Shown piece after piece: positions 1-6,128 of a stretch of DNA of 24,718 bases; within the stretch, counting starts at the first letter, position 1, and each line of letters starts with the position of its first letter. The stretch is taken from contig CAIXFB010000083.1 in assembly GCA_903918595.1 (NCBI GenBank), positions 1-24,718 of the forward strand. Direction: 5' to 3'. This DNA comes from an uncultured Actinomycetes bacterium. Its GTDB lineage: Bacteria; Actinomycetota; Actinomycetes; S36-B12. The position numbers and the translations under genes are program-made. Under the pieces are notes generated by a model, which was not told the origin of the DNA, searched no databases, and saw nothing but the letters and a program-made list of their open reading frames with translations.

Positions 1-59
1 AGGTGGCCATGATGGATCGGGTCAAAAGTGCCGCCCATTACCCCGATGCGCAGGTGCAT
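1..59 (-). CDS. nadD: Nicotinate-nucleotide adenylyltransferase, N-terminal fragment (window edge)
   Basis: Only the first 19 complete codons are inside the window; the gene continues past the left edge. The reading is M-H-L-R-I-G-V-M-G-G-T-F-D-P-I-H-H-G-H. GGTFDPIHxGH is the nucleotide-binding signature of NadD, which adenylates nicotinate mononucleotide to deamido-NAD in NAD synthesis. The ATG at 59 lies 10 bases after the stop of the small upstream membrane gene, with no clear Shine-Dalgarno, so it may be translationally coupled. proA followed by nadD is common in actinobacteria. The identification rests on the motif plus context; the rest of the protein is not visible. Confidence 0.9.
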   Translation of the reverse strand, partial: MHLRIGVMGGTFDPIHHGH

Positions 60-69
60 GCAGGATCGA

Positions 70-213
70 TCAGCGGTCGACGTTGATCATCACGGTGATG
101 ATGAGCAGTCCGACGAGGGCAGCGAAGCCAAAAGCGCCAAAGACGTACGGGGACACAACATCGCCACCGCCAGATGCCTCACTCGCGAGAACCGAGGCAA
201 TAACTCCGCTCAT
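70..213 (-). CDS. Small single-span membrane protein (47 aa) between proA and nadD
   Basis: A 47-codon frame from ATG at 213 to TGA at 70-72. The N-terminus (about residues 1-25) is Ser/Gly/Val-rich and polar; residues about 28-43 form one hydrophobic segment (FGAFGFAALVGLLIITVM), and the protein ends N-V-D-R. A modest ribosome-binding stretch (GAAGGG) lies about 9 bases before the ATG. It starts 42 bases after the proA stop and ends 10 bases before nadD, so it is probably co-transcribed with them. From general knowledge, short single-span proteins of unknown role occur at this position in other actinobacteria; I know of no function. Its shortness leaves some doubt, but the spacing, start context and coherent membrane segment favour a real gene. 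Confidence 0.7.
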   Translation of the reverse strand: MSGVIASVLASEASGGGDVVSPYVFGAFGFAALVGLLIITVMINVDR

Positions 214-255
214 GGTTTTCTGCCCTTCTCTGTCTTCTGTGGATCTTTTGACTTC

Positions 256-1548
256 TTACGATCTTATGTGACCATCACCGGTCACCACATAGGTGGTGGT
301 GGTGAGTTCGGTCAGCCCCATGGGGCCGCGCGCGTGCAGTTTTTGAGTCGAGATGCCGATCTCAGCACCGAATCCGAATTCGCCACCATCGGTGAACCGG
401 GTTGAGGCATTTACCATCACGGCAGCTGAGTCGATATTGGCAACGAAGTAGGCGGCCGCCGACTGGCTGTCGGTGACGATGGCTTCGGTATGCCCGGATG
501 ACCATGTTTGGATGTGGGAGATGGCATCGTCAATCGTGTCGACGACGCCGGCGGCAATATCGAGCGAGTAATACTCGGCAGCCCAATCCTCATCGGTGAC
601 TGGCGCAAAGCCAATGCCCGTAGAAGAAGCGTGCAAGGCAAAGCGGTCATCACCGTGGATCGTTACCCCGGCAGCCTTGAGTGCATCGAGCATTCGCGGC
701 AGAAACTTATCAGCGATATCACGGTGCACGAGGAGAGTCTCGGCTGCATTGCACACACTCACGCGCTGCGCTTTGCTGTTCAGCACAATGCTGATCGCCT
801 TCGTGATGTCTGCATCGCGATCGACGTATACATGGCAATTCCCCACACCGGTTTCGATGACCGGGACCGTGGAGTTTTCAACGACGCTTCGGATCAAGGA
901 TTCACCACCCCGCGGGATGAGCACATCGACCAGACCGCGAGCAGTCATCAAGTGCTTCACCGAATCGTGGGTGTCGCCGGGTACAAGTTGTACGCAATCA
1001 GCCGGCACTCCCACGCTGACCAGTGCGGCACGCATCACGTCAGCTAAGGCGGCATTTGATGATGCGGCGGATGAAGACCCGCGTAAGAGAGCAGCGTTAC
1101 CACTCTTCAGGCACAGCGCAGCTGCGTCGACTGTGACGTTGGGACGGGCCTCGTAGATCATGCCGACCACACCGAGGGGCACCCGCACCTGACGCACCTG
1201 CAAACCGTTGGGCAGGGTGTACCCGCGCACCACCTCACCCACGGGATCGGGCAGGGCCGCAACCTCCCGCACTGCTTGCGCGATTGCGGCAATCCGTGGG
1301 GCATCAAGAGTCAGTCGATCAATCAGCGCAGGCGAGGTGCCATTCGCAATTGCCCGTTCGATGTCTGAACGGTTTTCTTCAGTGATCGCATCCGTGGCCG
1401 CAACAAGTGCATCCGCGATGGCGAGCAGTGCGTTGTCTTTGGCTTCCCGGGTCAGAACCCGCAGGGCGCGGGCAGCGGTTCTTGCTCGCAGGGCGCAGTC
1501 ATGCACGAGAACCCGTTCATCTACCACTGTTTCCGCAGCCATGGCCAC
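256..1548 (-). CDS. proA: Glutamate-5-semialdehyde dehydrogenase (gamma-glutamyl phosphate reductase)
   Basis: Catalyses NADPH-dependent reduction of gamma-glutamyl phosphate to glutamate semialdehyde, the second step of proline synthesis, in the cytoplasm. The 430-residue length is normal for the family. Visible signatures are the GMIYEARPNVTVDAA segment, LLRGSSSAASSN, the VLIPRGGESLI stretch and the catalytic cysteine in SVCNAAETLLVH (about residue 266). The C-terminus carries RFTDGGEFGFGAEIGISTQKL, a ProA hallmark. GTG at 1548 starts 4 bases after the sirtuin stop; an ATG two codons in (1542) is an equally possible start, as AGG sits about 5 bases before the GTG and 11 before the ATG. Its partner proB is upstream in the same run, separated by two other genes. 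Confidence 0.97.
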   Translation of the reverse strand: MAMAAETVVDERVLVHDCALRARTAARALRVLTREAKDNALLAIADALVAATDAITEENRSDIERAIANGTSPALIDRLTLDAPRIAAIAQAVREVAALPDPVGEVVRGYTLPNGLQVRQVRVPLGVVGMIYEARPNVTVDAAALCLKSGNAALLRGSSSAASSNAALADVMRAALVSVGVPADCVQLVPGDTHDSVKHLMTARGLVDVLIPRGGESLIRSVVENSTVPVIETGVGNCHVYVDRDADITKAISIVLNSKAQRVSVCNAAETLLVHRDIADKFLPRMLDALKAAGVTIHGDDRFALHASSTGIGFAPVTDEDWAAEYYSLDIAAGVVDTIDDAISHIQTWSSGHTEAIVTDSQSAAAYFVANIDSAAVMVNASTRFTDGGEFGFGAEIGISTQKLHARGPMGLTELTTTTYVVTGDGHIRS

Positions 1549-1552
1549 CAGC

Positions 1553-2404
1553 CTACGCGGAGATCGATGTCTCGACCTGCCCGACTACACGACCCAGAAC
1601 CTGCGAGAGCTCACCATGAATGCGAATGGTGGCCAGATCATCAGCTTTGGTCTCGCCGTCGTTCACTATGGCGACGGGAATCCCCCGCGCCGAAGCCCGC
1701 ATCACAAACCTGCGTCCGGAATACACCTGCAGGCTGGAGCCGAGCACCAGAAGCGCTGTGGCCGACTCCGTGAGGTCGAAAGCCGCTGCCACTCGATCGG
1801 TCGGAACCTGCTCCCCGAAATAGACCACATCAGGCTTCAGGACTCCACCGCAGGATGCGCAATCCACCACAACAAACTCATCGAGTTGATCCTCAGGAAC
1901 ATCCACATCGCCGTCGGGATTGATGGCGGTAGCAACCGCCTGCCAATTCAGGTTCGCGGCTCGGATGCGGTCGTGAACATCCACCCGGGGAACGACCACA
2001 CCACAATCAAGACACACCACCCGGTCGAGACGGCCATGGAGATCAATCGTGCTCACCGAGCCGGCCTCAGAGTGCAACCCGTCCACATTCTGAGTTATCA
2101 CGCCAGAGACATACCCGGCACGTTCAAGAGCAGCTACGGCCAGATGGCCCGGATTGGGCCTGGCTTTTTCGATCTGCCGCCAACCAAGAAAGCCGCGCGC
2201 CCAATACCTGCGCCGCGCAATCGGATCCCTCGTGAAGGTCTGATAGGTCATGGGTGCGTGTTTGCGCATCGCAGCCCCGCTGGGCCCGCGGTAGTCAGGA
2301 ATACCCGACTGCGTCGAAATTCCGGCGCCACTGAGCACGGCAACGCCACCGTTGGAAACCATGGCAGCAAGTTCATCCAGTTCAGGACTCAGATCGCTTG
2401 GCAC
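1553..2404 (-). CDS. Sir2-family NAD-dependent protein deacylase (sirtuin)
   Basis: From GTG at 2404 the product is 283 residues. It has the sirtuin order of motifs: GAGIS (26-30) followed by SGIPDYRG, TQNVDGLH (104-111), catalytic His123 in DLHGR, a zinc-binding cysteine set C131/C134 and C182/C185, then VVYFGEQV and GSSLQVYSG for NAD binding. GIPDYRG with this zinc spacing suggests the class II (SIRT4-like) branch. Such enzymes remove acyl groups from lysine using NAD. The frame is open further upstream (to 2548), but that part overlaps the preceding gene and has no sirtuin similarity, so the internal GTG, 16 bases after that gene's stop, was chosen; no good ribosome-binding site is visible and ATG at 2362 is another option. 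It ends 4 bases before proA. Confidence 0.93.
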   Translation of the reverse strand: MPSDLSPELDELAAMVSNGGVAVLSGAGISTQSGIPDYRGPSGAAMRKHAPMTYQTFTRDPIARRRYWARGFLGWRQIEKARPNPGHLAVAALERAGYVSGVITQNVDGLHSEAGSVSTIDLHGRLDRVVCLDCGVVVPRVDVHDRIRAANLNWQAVATAINPDGDVDVPEDQLDEFVVVDCASCGGVLKPDVVYFGEQVPTDRVAAAFDLTESATALLVLGSSLQVYSGRRFVMRASARGIPVAIVNDGETKADDLATIRIHGELSQVLGRVVGQVETSISA

Positions 2405-2420
2405 ATGAGGACGGTACTCG

Positions 2421-2828
2421 TCAAAGCGGGAGGACGCGCCCGATGCCGACCAGTCCGGGCTGGTCGTGACCGTAGCGGCCACGGCGGCGGAAGGTCTCTT
2501 GATCGACGATCTCCACCCCCACCACTTCCCATTCGGGGAGGTGGGCACTTTCCCGATGTTCAGTCCACAGACCTAGTGCCATGGCACTTACCTCGGCAGC
2601 CGAGGCAGCCTCTTCCCAGTAGCGGACCTCAGCGCGGTCACTTGTGAATCGACCGGACAGTAGGAAGGGATGCTCGAAACTCAAGCGTTCAAGACCCGCT
2701 TTGATATCCGCCTGATCAACAGTTGGACCGGCAACAGTCAGGGTCACATGCCACATGCAAGGGGCCTCTGGCTGCAGTGCTGTGCGTGATGCGCGATGCT
2801 CGCTCAACGAAATAGGGGCTGTTGACAT
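2421..2828 (-). CDS. Conserved hypothetical protein (135 aa)
   Basis: ATG at 2828 is preceded by GGAAAGGG with 8 bases of spacing, a strong site, and was preferred over an earlier in-frame start at 2855 that has none. The protein is soluble: MSTAP at the start, then WHVTLTVAGP, a helix-like LERLSFEHPFLLSGRF, and VRYWEEAAS, followed by an acidic stretch around LPEWEVVGVEIVDQETF. I recall similar proteins with the HPFLLSGR...RYWEEA pattern in other actinobacteria, often near proB/proA, but know no function or domain name with certainty. It lies 34 bases after proB and 16 bases before the sirtuin, on the same strand, and is likely in the same transcript. Confidence 0.85.
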   Translation of the reverse strand: MSTAPISLSEHRASRTALQPEAPCMWHVTLTVAGPTVDQADIKAGLERLSFEHPFLLSGRFTSDRAEVRYWEEAASAAEVSAMALGLWTEHRESAHLPEWEVVGVEIVDQETFRRRGRYGHDQPGLVGIGRVLPL

Positions 2829-2862
2829 GCCGTGTGCCCTTTCCGCCCAGCCCAAAATTGGC

Positions 2863-3984
2863 CTACGAGGTCATGATCACCAGATCGTCACGATGGACAA
2901 CCTCGCGTTCATACGCAGGTCCACGCTCCCGAGCCAGGTCCTTGGTGGACCTGCCGATGAGTTGTGGCAACTCACCTGAGTCAAAGTTCACCAAACCTCG
3001 GGCCACCGCGTTGCCACTTTCGTCTAATAAGTCGACAGGATCTCCAGAAACAAAGATTCCGTTCACCGCCGTGATGCCGGCTGGAAGGAGTGACATGCGC
3101 CGGTCGACCACCGCGGCAACCGCACCAGGATCAAGCACCAACGATCCGCTCGGGGTGGTGGCGTGCGCCAGCCACAACATCCGAGTGGAGGAGCGCTCAG
3201 CTGTGGGGTGGAACACAGTTCCCGTTTCGGCATCGGTAAGTGCCATTTCAGCGTTCGCCGCTGAAGCAAGCAGTACCGGAATGCCAGCAGCATTCGCAAT
3301 GCGAGCAGCCTGGACCTTCGTGGTCATGCCACCAAGTCCAACTCCCGCAGCGCCCACGCCACCGATCCGAACACCATCGAGATCAGAGGAATCACGCACT
3401 TCCGAGATCAGCTGAGCCCCTGCCCGATCTGGCGGGCCGTCGTAGAGCCCTTCCACATCGGACAGCAAGATCAAGGCCTGCGCCTGCACCACATGGGCAA
3501 CAAGTGCCGCCAGACGGTCATTGTCACCAAGTCGAATCTCATCGGTTGCGACGGTGTCGTTTTCATTGACGATCGGAACCACGCCAAGGTCAAGTAGGCG
3601 AAAGAAAGTCTGCTGCGCATTTTTGTAGTGACTTCGGCGAGTGACGTCGTCGGACGTCAGCAACACCTGGCCCACGGAAATTCCTGCGCGTTCAAAAGCT
3701 TGCGTGTAATGGGAGACCAACCGACCTTGACCCACGCTGGCGGCTGCCTGCTGGGTCGGAAGATCGCGCGGACGAGAAGAGAGACCAAGAATCGGAAAGC
3801 CTGCGGCGATAGCACCACTTGAGACCAACACGACTTGGGTACCGCGGGAAATTCGCTCAGCGACTAGGGAAACGAGGTGATCCAAACGAGCAACATCGAG
3901 ACCACCACCTGCTGAGGTGAGCGAGGACGAACCAACCTTGATGACGATGCGCTCGGCTTCTGCGATTCGTCGACGCGCCGTCAT
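2863..3984 (-). CDS. proB: Glutamate 5-kinase with C-terminal PUA domain
   Basis: Phosphorylates glutamate to gamma-glutamyl phosphate, the first committed step of proline synthesis. It is 373 residues, the length of the two-domain form. The amino-acid kinase domain (about 1-260) shows VIKVGSSSLT near the N-terminus, VSSGAIAAGF, VPIVNENDTVATDEI and FGDNDRLAA-like LGDNDRLAALVA, then GVGLGGMTTKVQAARIA. The C-terminal PUA domain (about 280-365) includes LLPAGITAVNGIF and VARGLVNF. The ATG shares its first base with the last base of the obg stop (TAATG), so translation is probably coupled to obg. Proline feedback normally acts on the kinase domain in this family; nothing in the sequence speaks against it. 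Confidence 0.97.
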   Translation of the reverse strand: MTARRRIAEAERIVIKVGSSSLTSAGGGLDVARLDHLVSLVAERISRGTQVVLVSSGAIAAGFPILGLSSRPRDLPTQQAAASVGQGRLVSHYTQAFERAGISVGQVLLTSDDVTRRSHYKNAQQTFFRLLDLGVVPIVNENDTVATDEIRLGDNDRLAALVAHVVQAQALILLSDVEGLYDGPPDRAGAQLISEVRDSSDLDGVRIGGVGAAGVGLGGMTTKVQAARIANAAGIPVLLASAANAEMALTDAETGTVFHPTAERSSTRMLWLAHATTPSGSLVLDPGAVAAVVDRRMSLLPAGITAVNGIFVSGDPVDLLDESGNAVARGLVNFDSGELPQLIGRSTKDLARERGPAYEREVVHRDDLVIMTS

Positions 3985-5360
3985 TACTCGTCCACACTGT
4001 CTCGTTGGAGAAGATCCACGCGCACGTCGGTTCCACGTGGACCCTGGTTAGGCCCAGCCCCCGCGAGGATCGTGGGATGCCAGTCGAATACCACGGCGTT
4101 ATCTTCCGGCCCGATCATCACCGAACACCCAGGCAATGCGCCCTTGGCGACAAGTTCGTCCTCAACACCTAGGCGCGCAAGACGATCGGCGAGATAGCCA
4201 ACGGCCTCTTCATTGCCGAAATCTGTTTGCCGGACCCAGCGTTCGGGCCGTTCACCCCGCACCCGGAAGCCATCGTCTTCCACAACAACAACAAAGCCAA
4301 CCTCATTGACCGGCTTGGGCGAGATGACGATGCGCGCTATGTCGAGCGGGGCGAGGTCCGCACGTGCCGCCTTGACAAGTTCAGCCATGGCGAAGGAAAG
4401 CGGCCGCAGTCCTTCATGGGTGACTGCCGAGATCTCAAAAACTTTGTAACCGCGCTCCTCAAGCCCTGGCCGCACCAGTTCGGCCATGACCCGAGCATCG
4501 GGAATATCCATCTTGTTTAACGCCACGAGGCGAGGACGATCAGCAAGGCCACCGTATGACTCGAGTTCAGCTTCAATCACATCGAGATCATCGAGCGGAT
4601 CCCGGCCTGGTTCCATGGTGGCGCAATCAACAACGTGCACAATGACACTGCACCGCTCCACGTGACGAAGGAACTCAAGGCCTAGTCCCTTGCCTTGACT
4701 GGCCCCGGGGATCAGACCGGGCACGTCAGCCACGGTGTAGACCACATCGCCAGCACTGACCACACCAAGGTTGGGCACCAACGTGGTGAACGGGTAATCG
4801 GCGATCTTGGGGCGCGCAGCAGATAGCGCGGCGATCAGACTGGACTTACCCGCACTCGGGTAACCCACGAGTGCTACATCTGCCACCGACTTGAATTCCA
4901 AGATCACATCGCGGCTATCACCTGGCTCACCGAGCAGCGCGAAACCAGGAGCTTTGCGGCGAGGGGAGGCAAGCGCGGCATTGCCGAGGCCACCACGGCC
5001 GCCACGAGCAATCATGAACGTTTCACCCGGGTTGACCAGGTCGGCGAGCATTTCACCCTCAGGTGTGGTGATCACTGTTCCGCTGGGCACCCGCAGCACG
5101 ATGTCGTCGGCCTCCGCGCCGCTGCGGTGGCCACCGTGGCCTGGCTTACCGTTGTTGGCTTTGCGGTGCGGACCGTGATGGAACTCGAGCAGCGTGGTCA
5201 CCTGCGGATCGACAACGGCAATCACATCGCCGCCGCGGCCACCATTGCCGCCATCGGGTCCGCCCAGCGGCTTGAACTTCTCTCGATGAATCGATGCACA
5301 GCCATGGCCACCGTTACCGCCGGACGCGTGCACAATGACGCGGTCAACGAAACTCGTCAT
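3984..5360 (-). CDS. obg: GTPase Obg (CgtA), ribosome assembly factor
   Basis: 458 residues in three parts. The N-terminal Obg fold (1-158) has the glycine-rich repeats GGNGGHGCASI, GGPDGGNGGRGG and RGGRGGLGNAALASP. The GTPase domain has G1 GYPSAGKSS (166-174), switch-region PFTTLVPNLG, G3 DVPG (212-215), and G4 NKMD (282-285), with SAVTHEG as G5. The C-terminal part (about 350-430) is the OCT domain common in Gram-positive Obg. Obg binds the large ribosomal subunit late in assembly and responds to ppGpp. The start has an excellent site, AAGGAGGTG, 5 bases before ATG. The gene follows rplU-rpmA, a very widespread order, but an intrinsic terminator sits in the rpmA-obg gap. Confidence 0.98.
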   Translation of the reverse strand: MTSFVDRVIVHASGGNGGHGCASIHREKFKPLGGPDGGNGGRGGDVIAVVDPQVTTLLEFHHGPHRKANNGKPGHGGHRSGAEADDIVLRVPSGTVITTPEGEMLADLVNPGETFMIARGGRGGLGNAALASPRRKAPGFALLGEPGDSRDVILEFKSVADVALVGYPSAGKSSLIAALSAARPKIADYPFTTLVPNLGVVSAGDVVYTVADVPGLIPGASQGKGLGLEFLRHVERCSVIVHVVDCATMEPGRDPLDDLDVIEAELESYGGLADRPRLVALNKMDIPDARVMAELVRPGLEERGYKVFEISAVTHEGLRPLSFAMAELVKAARADLAPLDIARIVISPKPVNEVGFVVVVEDDGFRVRGERPERWVRQTDFGNEEAVGYLADRLARLGVEDELVAKGALPGCSVMIGPEDNAVVFDWHPTILAGAGPNQGPRGTDVRVDLLQRDSVDE

Positions 5361-5398
5361 CGCAGCACCTCCTTGTTAATTTCCTCTGGTCTGAATGC

Positions 5399-5423
5399 AA
5401 AAAGGCGGGCCACTCGGCCCGCC
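5399..5423 (-). terminator. Intrinsic terminator after rpmA
   Basis: On the minus strand the sequence is GGCGGGCC, loop GAGT, GGCCCGCC, followed at once by TTTTT. The stem is a perfect 8 bp of almost pure GC (5404-5411 with 5416-5423). It lies 47 bases beyond the rpmA stop and 39 bases ahead of the obg start, so it should end or reduce transcription from rplU-rpmA into obg. I see no convincing promoter between it and obg, so partial read-through is the simplest reading. Confidence 0.85.
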
Positions 5424-5470
5424 CTCTCGCAATACGTGCGTGTCACGTCTGCATGTCACGAATTGGCGAT

Positions 5471-5725
5471 TTACTCGCCTGCGACGATGTTGACGACCTT
5501 GCGGCCGCGACGGGTACCGAATTCAACTGTGCCGGCTTCGAGGGCGAACAGGGTGTCATCGCCACCGCGTCCGACGTTCTGGCCCGGGTGAAAATGCGTG
5601 CCGCGCTGACGGATCAAGATCTCGCCTGCGTTGACCAACTGGCCTGCGTAACGCTTGACGCCCAAACGCTGGGCGTTGCTGTCGCGGCCGTTGCGGGTGC
5701 TCGAAGCACCTTTCTTATGCGCCAT
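5471..5725 (-). CDS. rpmA: 50S ribosomal protein L27
   Basis: 84 residues, the normal size. It begins MAHKKGASSTRNGRDS, the L27 N-terminus that reaches toward the peptidyl-transferase centre, and continues with LGVKRYAGQ, the conserved ILIRQRGTHFHPGQNVGRGGDDTL core (in two parts) and ends with FGTRRGRKVVNIV. There is no N-terminal extension of the cleaved Firmicutes kind. It starts 3 bases after the rplU stop, and the pair is followed by an intrinsic terminator. Confidence 0.98.
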   Translation of the reverse strand: MAHKKGASSTRNGRDSNAQRLGVKRYAGQLVNAGEILIRQRGTHFHPGQNVGRGGDDTLFALEAGTVEFGTRRGRKVVNIVAGE

Positions 5726-5728
5726 GAG

Positions 5729-6043
5729 TCACTTCCCTGCCGTAATGCCGGTGACCTTGACCGCGGTGAGCTCGGAACGATGCCCCATGCGGCGGCGGTA
5801 GCCGGTCTTGTTCTTGTACTTCAAGATGTCGATCTTTGGTCCACGACGGTGGTCGAGGATCTCTGCGGTCACGGAGTAGGCAGCGAGTGCTTTGGCTTCA
5901 GTGGTGACAGAGGAACCGTCAACGACGAGGACAGCAGGCAGGGAAACTGCACTGCCTGGCTTGCCTTGAACACGGTCCATGACCACGATGTCGCCCACGG
6001 CAACCTTCTCCTGGCGACCGCCGGCTCGGACAATGGCGTACAC
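5729..6043 (-). CDS. rplU: 50S ribosomal protein L21
   Basis: 104 residues from GTG at 6043, reading M-Y-A-I-V-R-A-G-G-R-Q, the classic L21 opening. KYKNKTGYRRRMGHRSELTAV (in two parts KYKNKTGYRRR and MGHRSELT) is the conserved C-terminal RNA-binding loop. GAGGAG lies about 6-7 bases before the GTG. It has its own promoter-like sequence directly upstream, overlapping the RNase E stop, and heads an rplU-rpmA unit. Confidence 0.98.
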   Translation of the reverse strand: MYAIVRAGGRQEKVAVGDIVVMDRVQGKPGSAVSLPAVLVVDGSSVTTEAKALAAYSVTAEILDHRRGPKIDILKYKNKTGYRRRMGHRSELTAVKVTGITAGK

Positions 6044-6071
6044 GACGAACTCCTCATCAGTGGATACAGGG

Positions 6072-6090
6072 GCACCCGTTTCAAGGGCGC
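6072..6090 (-). promoter_or_regulatory. Hairpin in the rplU 5' leader
   Basis: In the predicted short leader the minus strand reads GCGCCC, loop TTGAAAC, GGGTGC: a 6 bp stem including one G-U pair. It lies just after the expected transcription start and about 28 bases before the rplU GTG. Ribosomal-protein leaders for L21 that bind their own product are known in some bacteria; whether this one does is a guess. It could also be a chance hairpin. Confidence 0.3.
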
Positions 6091-6098
6091 AAGGGACA

Positions 6099-6128
6099 AG
6101 AATAGGGAACCTGCCTCGGCAGGGTCAA
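6099..6128 (-). promoter_or_regulatory. Sigma-70-type promoter for rplU-rpmA
   Basis: On the minus strand TTGACC (6128-6123) is followed after 18 bases by TATTCT (6104-6099). Both hexamers match the primary sigma consensus well, and the distance to the rplU GTG leaves a leader of about 50 bases. The -35 box contains the TGA stop of the RNase E gene. This is the best promoter match I found in the window. Confidence 0.65.

Noticed and set aside
1208..2647. 479-codon plus-strand open frame
   Set aside because: Fully antisense to proA, the sirtuin and part of the hypothetical gene, Arg/Ser/His-rich with no family pattern; a shadow of high-GC codon usage.
6110..6123. CCTGCC/GGCAGG palindrome as a terminator after RNase E
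   Set aside because: Loop of two bases and no T-run; it lies in the spacer of the better-supported rplU promoter.
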